Positions 7,401 through 13,495 of a stretch of 14,274 nt of DNA are shown here, in pieces. The position numbers and the translations under genes were made by a program. The DNA comes from an uncultured Pseudomonadota bacterium (GTDB lineage: Bacteria > Myxococcota_A > Polyangia > HGW-17): the NCBI GenBank assembly GCA_938004375.1, contig CALKWH010000444.1, positions 1 through 14,274 of the forward strand, written 5' to 3'. The stretch's first letter is position 1; each line of letters starts with the position of its first letter. Under the pieces are notes generated by a model that saw only the letters and a program-made list of their open reading frames with translations, was not told where the DNA came from and searched no databases.

Positions 7401-8651
7401 TCAAAGATCCAGCAGGCGGGTGAACAGGGCGCGGTCGCGGCCGGCCGGGCAGCGGGCGTCCTGCACCCACCGGGCGGTGACGCCGTCGTCCGAGGAGGGG
7501 TCCAGCGTGGAGCCCCGCTCGCCGGGGAGCACGAGCAGGTCGCGATCGGCCTGGAAGCGGGTCGCCAGCGCCCACTCGACGGCCACGGGATCCGCCGGGT
7601 CCAGGTCGCCGTCGATCAGGGTGAGCCGCTTGCATGAGGCGTGGGCGCCAAACGCGGCCCGGGCGAGCTCGTCCTTGGGCGCGTCGGAGTCCCCGGCGAC
7701 CACGCAGTGCAGCCAGCCGGCGCCGCCCACGGTGAGGCGGACCACGGGCTCGTCGCGGTAGAACGGGCGCAGGGCGCGCCCCACAGCGGCTTCCCGGGCG
7801 AGCCCCATGAGCAGCGCGTGTTCGGCCGAGGACGGCAGGATCATCGGGATGACGGCGTCGGCGCGCGAGAGCATGCGCTCGACGCGGAACACGGGCTGCT
7901 CCCGGACCGGATCGATGGTGCCGGTGAGATCGATGAACGGCCCCTCGGGGGCGGTCTCGCCGGTGAACTCACCGATGAGCAGGCACTCGAAGCTGGCGGG
8001 GAGCCAGAGGTCGTGGGCCCGGAAGATCTCCACGGGTGCCCGCTGGAGGGCGCCGGCGACGGCCAGCTCCCCGCCCGGCGCGGGCAGGGGGACCGAGGCG
8101 GCGAAGGCGACCGCGGGATCGACGCCGAAGGCGAGGGCGGCGCGGAGCCGGCCGCCGTTGGCGGTGATCAGTTGATGCAGGTGGCGCGGCACGACGCGCA
8201 CCACGAGGCGGGTGGCGTCGAGCACCCGCGCGCGATGGATCGACAGGTTCACGTCCCCGTCGCCCACCGGGGCGAACGCCACGGCCGAGGTGAGGTAGTC
8301 CGCCAACGGCAGACCGGGGAGGGTGAAGGGTCCCAGCCGACGCAGGTCGGGGGCGTCGGACTCGAGATGGGGGACGGGCTCGCCGACGACGGGGGCCGTC
8401 GGGTCGTCCATGGCCTCGGCCAGCGCGCGGGCCAGGTCGGAGACGTCCAGGGTGCGTTCGAGGAGCGCGCGATCGGCGAGGACGTGCCCCGCCACGGCGA
8501 AACCGTCGCCGTCGGCCGGCGCCCGGGTAACGAAGGCCGTGCGCGTGGAGAGCAGGAGCCGACCGCGGGCCTCGGGGGTCAGGGCGCTGGGGAGGGGATC
8601 GCCGATCAGACAGGCCAGGAGTTGTCGCAGATCACGCCTCGGGCTTGTCAT
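7401..8651 (-). CDS. UbiD-family decarboxylase, probable anhydromevalonate phosphate decarboxylase
   Basis: The product is 416 residues with the UbiD pattern. It shows PGLPLADYLTSAVAF (112-126), the prenyl-FMN/metal-binding segments NLSIHRARVLD (135-145) and LVVRVVPRHLH (149-159), GVDPAVAFAAS (176-186), LPASFECLLIGEF (217-229), EGPFIDLTGT (236-245), R250 in DPVREQPVF and AEHALLMGLARE (276-287). Acidic residues E222 and E228 and arginines R152 and R156 are candidates for the catalytic Glu-Arg network. UbiD enzymes need prenylated FMN, made by UbiX, which is not in this window. UbiD substrates vary widely, so sequence alone would not name this one. Lying between AcnX and isopentenyl phosphate kinase, it most likely decarboxylates trans-anhydromevalonate 5-phosphate to isopentenyl phosphate. 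Its ATG overlaps the upstream receiver gene by 20 bases and no strong ribosome binding site is visible, so translation is probably coupled. Confidence 0.85.
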   Translation of the reverse strand: MTSPRRDLRQLLACLIGDPLPSALTPEARGRLLLSTRTAFVTRAPADGDGFAVAGHVLADRALLERTLDVSDLARALAEAMDDPTAPVVGEPVPHLESDAPDLRRLGPFTLPGLPLADYLTSAVAFAPVGDGDVNLSIHRARVLDATRLVVRVVPRHLHQLITANGGRLRAALAFGVDPAVAFAASVPLPAPGGELAVAGALQRAPVEIFRAHDLWLPASFECLLIGEFTGETAPEGPFIDLTGTIDPVREQPVFRVERMLSRADAVIPMILPSSAEHALLMGLAREAAVGRALRPFYRDEPVVRLTVGGAGWLHCVVAGDSDAPKDELARAAFGAHASCKRLTLIDGDLDPADPVAVEWALATRFQADRDLLVLPGERGSTLDPSSDDGVTARWVQDARCPAGRDRALFTRLLDL

Positions 8652-9660
8652 CCAGGTGCATCACTTTCTTCACCTTGTTCTGGACGCGCTGATACTCCTG
8701 CAGGAAGTCGTAGTGCTGGGCCTTGAAGGTCTTGAGGTGTTCCTTCTTCTTGGCCGAGGTGTCCAGGTGGCGTCGCAGATCCCGCAGGCGGTCGACCAGC
8801 TCGTCAGCGTTTTGCACCTGGAGCGGGATCTCCTGGGACACGGAGTTCTCGAACAGCAGCAGGCCGCCGGGCTGGGCGCGGTCGTGATCGAACAGGTAGA
8901 CCGTGGAGTCGGATTCGTCGGACTTGAGCGTCTGGAACACCATGGTGCCGGGCAAATCCGGCAGGCTGCGGCAGATCAGCGCCACTTGGAAGGCGCCTTC
9001 GCCGCTGTAGTCCAGCGCCTCTCCGCCCCCAACCAGGTGGATCAACTGCCAGCCGCCGCTCTCGGAGATGCGCTCGCGCAGCGAGTCGGCCACGGAGGGG
9101 TCGGGATCGACGATCAGCACCTTGCACGGCGGCAGCTCCTCGTCGGGGACGCCGTCCCGGTACCGCATGTTCTCCTCGGTCTCCATCAGTTTGATGTGCA
9201 GGCTGATCATCTGCTTGAGGAACTTGCCGTGGAGGTTGACCATGTCCTTGAGCAGCCGGTCGCGCTCCCCCGCGTGCTCGATGTCCTCGGCGGCCTTGCG
9301 CACGCCTCCGACGAGGTAGGGCAGGAACTCCCCCTCGAGCTGGACGAAGTCCTTGAGTCCCATGCGGTGGGCCAGGAGCAGGGCGCCGAAGTCCGGGTTC
9401 GGGGACACGAGGTACGTGGCGGTCAGCGGGGACACCTCGAGGATCTTCTGGGCGAGCTTGAGCCCGTAACCGGGCTTGGGCGTGTCGAGCTCGAGGATGG
9501 CGCTCACGAAGAACTTGTTGTCGAGCAGATCCAGGATGGACTTGAGGTCCGCCGTGACCGATACCCAGAAGCCCAGATTCATGAAGGCGGACTGGATCCC
9601 CTTGGCCGTGGCGTTGTCCTGCATGACCAGAAGAATTTCGCGTCCCACGTAGTTCGACAT
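8632..9660 (-). CDS. Tandem-receiver protein with degenerate phosphorylation sites, head of the isoprenoid operon
   Basis: The product is 342 residues with two CheY-like receiver modules and no recognised output domain. Module 1 (about 7-120) keeps an aspartate at the acceptor position (D59 in LELDTPKPGYG), but the N-terminal acidic pair is replaced by Met-Gln (ILLVMQDN, 9-16). A helical, probably coiled linker follows (120-170). Module 2 (about 179-296) has a good acidic pocket (KVLIVDPDP, 180-188), but the acceptor aspartate is replaced by C230 (ALICRSLPDLPG). A charged, Lys-rich helical tail ends the protein (about 300-335). Neither module looks able to accept phosphate normally, so it is probably a protein-interaction or scaffold regulator. 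It is the first gene of the operon and its end overlaps the UbiD gene by 20 bases. Whether it controls isoprenoid synthesis is an inference from position. The ATG at 9660 has only a weak ribosome binding site. Confidence 0.8.
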   Translation of the reverse strand: MSNYVGREILLVMQDNATAKGIQSAFMNLGFWVSVTADLKSILDLLDNKFFVSAILELDTPKPGYGLKLAQKILEVSPLTATYLVSPNPDFGALLLAHRMGLKDFVQLEGEFLPYLVGGVRKAAEDIEHAGERDRLLKDMVNLHGKFLKQMISLHIKLMETEENMRYRDGVPDEELPPCKVLIVDPDPSVADSLRERISESGGWQLIHLVGGGEALDYSGEGAFQVALICRSLPDLPGTMVFQTLKSDESDSTVYLFDHDRAQPGGLLLFENSVSQEIPLQVQNADELVDRLRDLRRHLDTSAKKKEHLKTFKAQHYDFLQEYQRVQNKVKKVMHLDDKPEA

Positions 9661-9683
9661 GACGACCGATCCGGAGCGGGCAA

Positions 9684-9714
9684 ACTATAAAAAGAAATCG
9701 CGCCGCTCCACCAA
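9684..9714 (-). promoter_or_regulatory. Candidate sigma-70 promoter for the tandem-receiver/isoprenoid operon
   Basis: On the minus strand TTGGTG (9714-9709) and TATAGT (9689-9684) are separated by 19 bases, ending 23 bases before the ATG at 9660. The -10 box is good (5 of 6). The -35 is weaker and the spacing long. A perfect TTGACA lies further upstream on the same strand (9743-9738) but has no convincing -10 partner. Confidence 0.3.
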
Positions 9715-9799
9715 CACTTTCAGGATTTTTCACGCCCTGTCAACCAAATCCCGCCTAGACCGCCGGTGATTTTCCCCGAGGGGGTGTGTACAATGCCCA

Positions 9800-9819
9800 T
9801 CGGGCGCCCATGAATATGA
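9800..9819 (+). repeat. Imperfect 20-bp direct repeat, copy 1 (possible activator site)
   Basis: The sequence tcgggcgcccatgaatatga matches the copy at 9927-9946 at 17 of 20 positions. The first ten bases contain the palindrome GGGCGCCC. It lies about 180-200 bases upstream of the predicted sigma-54 transcript start near 10000, a plausible place for an enhancer-binding-protein site. Confidence 0.45.
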
Positions 9820-9835
9820 AGCTGGCCTGGACCCG

Positions 9836-9940
9836 ATGACCGCGGCCCCGTGTCCCCGTTGTCGTCGGTGTGACGAAAATGTCTGCCCCGGGTGCGGTCG
9901 GGGTTCATCCCGGCTGGCGGGTCAAGTCGGGCGCCCCTGA
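9836..9940 (+). CDS. Possible 34-residue Cys-rich micro-protein (doubtful)
   Basis: A short frame from ATG 9836 encodes 34 residues with five cysteines in CxxC pairs (CPRCRRCDENVCPGCG, residues 6-21), the look of a small zinc-binding knuckle. Its ATG overlaps the TGA of an even shorter frame starting at 9810 (MNMKLAWTR), and a TACAAT at 9789-9794 could serve as a -10 box. There is no convincing ribosome binding site, and the frame lies between, and ends inside, the direct repeats, so it may simply be regulatory DNA that happens to be open. Confidence 0.2.
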   Translation: MTAAPCPRCRRCDENVCPGCGRGSSRLAGQVGRP

Positions 9941-9946
9941 AAATCA
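9927..9946 (+). repeat. Imperfect 20-bp direct repeat, copy 2 (possible activator site)
   Basis: The sequence tcgggcgcccctgaaaatca is the second copy of the element at 9800-9819, offset by 127 bases. It also contains the GGGCGCCC palindrome and lies about 55-75 bases upstream of the predicted sigma-54 start. Its last six bases (AAATCA, 9941-9946) form an inverted pair with TGATTT at 9967-9972. Confidence 0.45.
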
Positions 9947-9973
9947 TGGTTTTTTTCTTGGAGTCGTGATTTC

Positions 9974-9988
9974 TGGCACACCACTTGC
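9974..9988 (+). promoter_or_regulatory. Sigma-54-type promoter for the lipoprotein operon
   Basis: TGGCAC (9974-9979), five bases, then TTGC (9985-9988) matches the -24/-12 consensus TGGCACG-N4-TTGC, with the invariant GG and GC at the correct spacing; only the seventh base differs. Transcription would start near 10000, giving a leader of about 42 bases before ATG 10042. An enhancer-binding protein would be needed; no gene for one is in the window. Confidence 0.65.
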
Positions 9989-10000
9989 CTTGAAGCCGCC

Positions 10001-10022
10001 GTCCGGATAGGGTCGTCCGGAC
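10001..10022 (+). promoter_or_regulatory. Hairpin at the 5' end of the predicted lipoprotein mRNA
   Basis: GTCCGGA (10001-10007) and TCCGGAC (10016-10022) are perfect 7-bp inverted arms around an 8-base loop. The hairpin starts right at the transcript start expected from the sigma-54 promoter and ends 5 bases before the ribosome binding site AGGAG (10028-10032). It could protect the mRNA 5' end or act as an operator. Confidence 0.45.
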
Positions 10023-10041
10023 CTCGCAGGAGTGAGCCAAT

Positions 10042-10785
10042 ATGAAAAATATATCTTTCTGGATGATGAGCGTGCTGCTGTCGACGGCCGTCGTGGCCTG
10101 TGCCGAGGAGAAGACCGGCGCCGGAGAGGCGGGATACAACAGCCTGGTCAAGTTGACCCAGGTCACCGAGGAGACCTCGAGCTGCGAGCACGGGGGTCTG
10201 CAGGTGGACACGGGCCTGGACCTGAACCGCAACCAGATCCTCGAGGAATGGGAGATCGAGCAGACGCAGGTGCTGTGCTCGGCCGATCCCACGGGGGAGC
10301 CGGGCCAGGACGGCGAGGACGGCGTCGCCACGCTGTTCTCCTCGGCCCCGGAGGCGCCCGGCGAGAATTGCCCCCACGGGGGCATCGCCCTGCACTGGGG
10401 ACTGGATCTCAACGGGGACGGGGACCTCACCGTGCAGGAGGTCACCGACACCGATTATCTCTGCCACGGTGAACCCGGCAAGACCTCCCTGGTGGAGGTC
10501 CACGAGGAGGACGCCGGGGTGAACTGCGTCACCGGCGGCCTGAGCATCGTCACCGGGGTCGATCAGGACGGTGACGGCGATCTGGGGCCCGCCGAGGTGA
10601 ACTCCCACACCTATCTCTGCAACGCCAGGGCCGGGGACGACTCCCTGGTCCGCCTCACCGACGAGCCGGCAGGTTCCAATTGCGCCCGCGGCGGGGTGCG
10701 CGTACAGTCGGGGCTGGACACCGACGGCAGCGGCGCCCTGGAGGACGCCGAGGTGATCTACACGCAGTACGTCTGCAATCCCTGA
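10042..10785 (+). CDS. Lipoprotein with four Cys-paired, EF-hand-like repeats (DUF7151-type)
   Basis: The product is 247 residues. A short signal sequence ends in a lipobox, VVAC, with C20 as the lipid-modified cysteine. Four repeats follow (about 33-79, 95-141, 149-193 and 201-245). Each starts with a pattern like SLVxL, has one cysteine before a GG pair, an Asp-rich loop, and a closing cysteine. The cysteine pairs C48/C79, C110/C141, C162/C193 and C214/C245 are all exactly 31 residues apart, so each repeat probably holds one disulfide. The loops (DLNGDGDL at 122-129, DQDGDGDL at 174-181, DTDGSGAL at 226-233; a weaker one at 60-67) look like calcium-binding EF-hand or dockerin loops. Repeats 1 and 2 are joined by a collagen-like GEPGQDGEDG. 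The role is unknown. AGGAG 9 bases upstream fixes the start, and the next lipoprotein gene begins 29 bases downstream. Confidence 0.87.
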   Translation: MKNISFWMMSVLLSTAVVACAEEKTGAGEAGYNSLVKLTQVTEETSSCEHGGLQVDTGLDLNRNQILEEWEIEQTQVLCSADPTGEPGQDGEDGVATLFSSAPEAPGENCPHGGIALHWGLDLNGDGDLTVQEVTDTDYLCHGEPGKTSLVEVHEEDAGVNCVTGGLSIVTGVDQDGDGDLGPAEVNSHTYLCNARAGDDSLVRLTDEPAGSNCARGGVRVQSGLDTDGSGALEDAEVIYTQYVCNP

Positions 10786-10814
10786 GGGACCAGGACGATC
10801 GACGAGGTGCCATC

Positions 10815-12110
10815 ATGAAGAACTGGATCTGGATCCTTGCGTTGCTTCCCTGGGCCGGCTGCGAGACCGGACACAATCCCGTCGAGGGCTGGCACGACCC
10901 GGTGGTCCCCGTGTCTCTCTACTACACCATGCGTGGCCGCGTGTGGGGGCCCGGCGGCGATCAGATCCGCGTGATGGACGTCAACCGGATACCGGTGCCC
11001 GACGCGCTGGTGGCCTTCTTCCGCGAGGAGCCCGAGCCACCCCCTTCGCGCTACTACTGCAACCGCTGCGTGGAGTTGCCCCCGGGGACCCTGCATACGC
11101 GTTCGGACGTCGACGGATCCTTCTCGATCCAGTTGCGCCCCGACACCGAGTACTGGATGGTCGTGCAGAAGGGCGAGTTTCGGCGCGTGACGCGGCTGTT
11201 GACCGGGAAATCCGGTGAGATCTGGGACTCCGAGGAGGAGAAGCACGGTCCCCGTCCCTCCAGGGTGACCCTGCCCTCGGAGCAACGGCCCAGGGAGGGG
11301 ACGTGGACGCCGCGCATCCTCATCCTGAAGGGCCGAGGCGAGCCTGACATGAACGTCTTCTGGGAGGCCCTTGGCTTCCGAATGGGGGTAGACGTCGAGG
11401 AGATCCGGGACAGGGACGCGGAGTGGGTCGTCTCCAGCCCCGAGATGCTGTCGAAGTACAGCATCCTGCTGGCCACCTGTGGGGACGACGCGACCTACCT
11501 GACCAAGCCCCATATTCAGGAGAACCTGCGCGCCTGGGTCCGCGGCGGCGGCAAACTGTTCGTCGACGACTTCGCCTACGACTGGGCCGAGCAGTTGTTC
11601 CCCGGCTTCCTGTCATTCAAGGTCGACTTCACCCTCGACTACGCCGAGGGCGTGTGCGGCGGGACCGAGCGGGCCCCCGACGTGGTCGGCCGCTGCGTGA
11701 ACTACGAGTGCTACGACGCCGCGGGCTACCCCGGTGACGACCAGCTCGCCGAGTGGATCGAGGTGGTCAACCGGTACAGCAGCGTCGATATGAAGTACGG
11801 CTGCAACGTGATCCACGAGATGGGCATCGGCGAGCAGGGCGTGTGCAAGACCGAGCTCGATCCGCGCTGCCGGGACGGGCTGTTCTACGACACCCCCCGC
11901 GTGTGGATCTACGGCACCTCGTTCCGCTACCGCGACAAGCCTTTGACCGTGTCCTGGAACTACCACTGCGGCAAGGTGATGTACACCGTGCTGCACACCC
12001 ACGCCAAGGGCGACACGGCCACCGGTTACGAGCTGCTGCTGCAGGAGAAGGTCATGCTCTACCTGTTCATGGAGCTGCAGACCTGCACGTCCCCCAACCT
12101 GGTGGAGTAG
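10815..12110 (+). CDS. Lipoprotein with carboxypeptidase-regulatory-like and GATase/ThuA-like domains
   Basis: From ATG 10815 the product is 431 residues. A signal sequence ends at the lipobox WAGC with lipid cysteine C16. Residues about 38-130 form a beta-sandwich resembling carboxypeptidase regulatory domains (RGRVWGPGG, VPDALVAFF, TRSDVDGSFSIQL). Residues about 165-265 resemble the class I glutamine-amidotransferase-like fold used by ThuA-type proteins: RILILKGRGEPD, a strand-turn LLATCGDDATYL and AWVRGGGKLFVDDFAYDW, where a chamber residue changes to Asp-Asp. No classical catalytic triad can be assigned. The rest is Cys-containing and ends in a helical segment (about 400-420). It probably sits on a membrane facing the periplasm or outside; function is unknown. 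GAGG (10804-10807) lies 7 bases before the ATG. The frame is open upstream to 10680, but that stretch overlaps the previous gene and lacks the signal peptide. It ends 19 bases from a convergent gene. Confidence 0.85.
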   Translation: MKNWIWILALLPWAGCETGHNPVEGWHDPVVPVSLYYTMRGRVWGPGGDQIRVMDVNRIPVPDALVAFFREEPEPPPSRYYCNRCVELPPGTLHTRSDVDGSFSIQLRPDTEYWMVVQKGEFRRVTRLLTGKSGEIWDSEEEKHGPRPSRVTLPSEQRPREGTWTPRILILKGRGEPDMNVFWEALGFRMGVDVEEIRDRDAEWVVSSPEMLSKYSILLATCGDDATYLTKPHIQENLRAWVRGGGKLFVDDFAYDWAEQLFPGFLSFKVDFTLDYAEGVCGGTERAPDVVGRCVNYECYDAAGYPGDDQLAEWIEVVNRYSSVDMKYGCNVIHEMGIGEQGVCKTELDPRCRDGLFYDTPRVWIYGTSFRYRDKPLTVSWNYHCGKVMYTVLHTHAKGDTATGYELLLQEKVMLYLFMELQTCTSPNLVE

Positions 12111-12129
12111 TCCGGGGATCCGACCGCGG

Positions 12130-12903
12130 TCAACGCAGGAACGCCACCCAGATCATCCGCCCGCCCAGCCCGGCCATGAACAGCGAACTGACCCAGAAGA
12201 GGGGCTTCTTCAGGGGCACCAGCCGCAGCGCGAGGCGGCCGAAGGCGAACCCCAGCAGCGGGTAGACCGAGGAGGTCGCGGCGAAGACGAGGCCCACTCC
12301 CAGGGCCTGGTGCCAGGCGGACGTGAGCAGCAGGGGGAGCAGCACGACGAGCTTGCTGCACATCGCGGCCCCCCGCAGGGCGCCGAGGGCGGCGCCGGGC
12401 CAGAAACCCGACGCGGGGGTCTCCCCCGGGGTCTCTTTGCCGTGGGCGCGTCGGGCGGTGACCGTGAGGGCGCGCACCTCCGGCTCCTCGGCCGAACAGA
12501 TTCCGTGGTCGCCGCAGTCGCCGCAGGTCGCATGGGCGACGGGATCCCCGCGCAGGGCGCAGGAGTCGCAATGATGGTCGCAGCCGCCGGACGGGTCCTC
12601 GTGGGACGAGGTCGCCCGGTGCCACGGGGGCACCCAGCCGAACACGTGCAGGGCCAGCAGGTAGAAGGCGAAGCCGAGCAGCAGGGCTCCGGCGAAGCCG
12701 TGGAGGAGCGCGTGGGGCAGCTCCACCGCGCGTCCCAGGAGGGCCACCACCAGGCACAGCGCAACCAGGGCCGCGGCCCGCCCCGCCAGGTAGCCAGCGG
12801 CCGTGGCGCGGTTCGCCGTCTGCAGGGAGAACACCAGCAGCACGCAGATCCATAAATTTCCGAACGAGAGTCCGAGGACGGCGGCGGAGAGATAGAGCTC
12901 CAT
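12130..12903 (-). CDS. Polytopic membrane protein (CcdA/TauE-like) with a Cys/His-rich loop
   Basis: The product is 257 residues with about six hydrophobic segments: roughly 4-26, 36-57, 66-89, 170-192, 200-228 and 234-254. The two triple-helix halves flank a hydrophilic loop (about 92-165) with six cysteines and several histidines: CDHHCDSC (108-115), CGDCG (127-131) and C136. This arrangement resembles CcdA/DsbD-type or sulfite-exporter TauE/SafE-type transporters, but no single family is certain. The loop spacing suits a zinc or iron-sulfur site, or thiol redox chemistry. It follows a lipoprotein gene with 22 possible disulfide cysteines after a 13-base gap, so a role in thiol or metal handling for exported proteins is conceivable. 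ATG 12903 is chosen because it starts the first membrane helix and has GAGG 11 bases upstream; the open frame to 13086 would add an unrelated basic stretch. Confidence 0.78.
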   Translation of the reverse strand: MELYLSAAVLGLSFGNLWICVLLVFSLQTANRATAAGYLAGRAAALVALCLVVALLGRAVELPHALLHGFAGALLLGFAFYLLALHVFGWVPPWHRATSSHEDPSGGCDHHCDSCALRGDPVAHATCGDCGDHGICSAEEPEVRALTVTARRAHGKETPGETPASGFWPGAALGALRGAAMCSKLVVLLPLLLTSAWHQALGVGLVFAATSSVYPLLGFAFGRLALRLVPLKKPLFWVSSLFMAGLGGRMIWVAFLR

Positions 12904-12916
12904 GCGGGTCCGGGCC

Positions 12917-13492
12917 TCAGAACGCCGAGCAGGAGAACACGCCGTCGTCGACGTGGCACACGGGGGTCTCCTCGGGGCAGGGGCTGCCTTCCCAGGCGGG
13001 GCAGCCGTCAGGGTCCTCGCCGCACAGTTCGCGCGTGCGGCCGTCCTCGTTGCAGCGGCGCTCTCCGGCGACACAGACCGGGGCACACGGTTCGTCGTGG
13101 CACATGGGGGTGCCCTCGAGGGTCACGCAGTGGGGGGTCGGATCCTGGCACTGGGTGGTCACCCAGGAGGTGCAGTCGTTGGACCCCGTGACGCAGGACT
13201 CGATGGCGTCCAGCGTGGACTGGCAGCGGGCGACACCCTCCTGGCACTGGTCCTCGCAGCCGCCGGTGCATTCCACGGTCTTGAAGGTGCAGGCCAGCGT
13301 GCAGCCCAGGATCCCGCCGGTGAAGCCCAGGGACTCGCAGGTGGCGCCGCCCAGGCTGGGGGCGTCGCAGTCCTCGCCCTCGTCGATGGCCCCGTTGCCG
13401 CATACGGGATCGAAGTGCCACTGGTACTCGTCGTCTCCGCAGGCCGGGGCCAGCAGGAGGACGCACGCACCAATCCAAAAATGAGCTCTCAT
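12917..13492 (-). CDS. Cysteine-rich lipoprotein with myxobacterial-type CGNG motif
   Basis: The product is 191 residues with a signal sequence ending LAPAC; C18 is the lipid-modified cysteine. The mature part has 22 further cysteines, an even number consistent with eleven disulfides. The segment CGNGAIDEGEDCD (31-43) is the cysteine-rich repeat motif common in large exported proteins of myxobacteria. The middle (about 75-125) is Cys-spaced like small disulfide-knot modules, and the end repeats patterns such as C-x(6)-C with Glu/Asp-Gly turns. No enzyme motif was seen; it is probably a surface or periplasmic binding or structural protein. GGAGG (13500-13504) lies 7 bases before the ATG and inside the end of the upstream gene, whose stop is only 3 bases away, so the two are co-transcribed and probably translationally coupled. 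Confidence 0.85.
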   Translation of the reverse strand: MRAHFWIGACVLLLAPACGDDEYQWHFDPVCGNGAIDEGEDCDAPSLGGATCESLGFTGGILGCTLACTFKTVECTGGCEDQCQEGVARCQSTLDAIESCVTGSNDCTSWVTTQCQDPTPHCVTLEGTPMCHDEPCAPVCVAGERRCNEDGRTRELCGEDPDGCPAWEGSPCPEETPVCHVDDGVFSCSAF

Positions 13493-13495
13493 GGG

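Larger units (their letters stand above)
9661..10041. other. Intergenic regulatory region between two divergent operons
   Basis: These 381 bases separate the minus-strand isoprenoid operon from the plus-strand lipoprotein operon and contain the most AT-rich pockets of the window. They hold a weak candidate promoter for the minus-strand operon, two copies of an imperfect 20-bp direct repeat, a sigma-54-type promoter, a hairpin at the predicted transcript start, and one 34-codon Cys-rich reading frame of doubtful status. No tRNA or other RNA gene was recognised. Confidence 0.7.

Noticed and set aside
9720..10608. Minus-strand frames of 243 and 228 codons across the intergenic region
   Set aside because: They run antisense through the four-repeat lipoprotein and its promoter region, with no ribosome binding site or domain signal.
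12904..13086. 61-codon N-terminal extension of the membrane protein
   Set aside because: It overlaps the Cys-rich lipoprotein gene out of frame and would put a basic, non-hydrophobic stretch before the first membrane helix.
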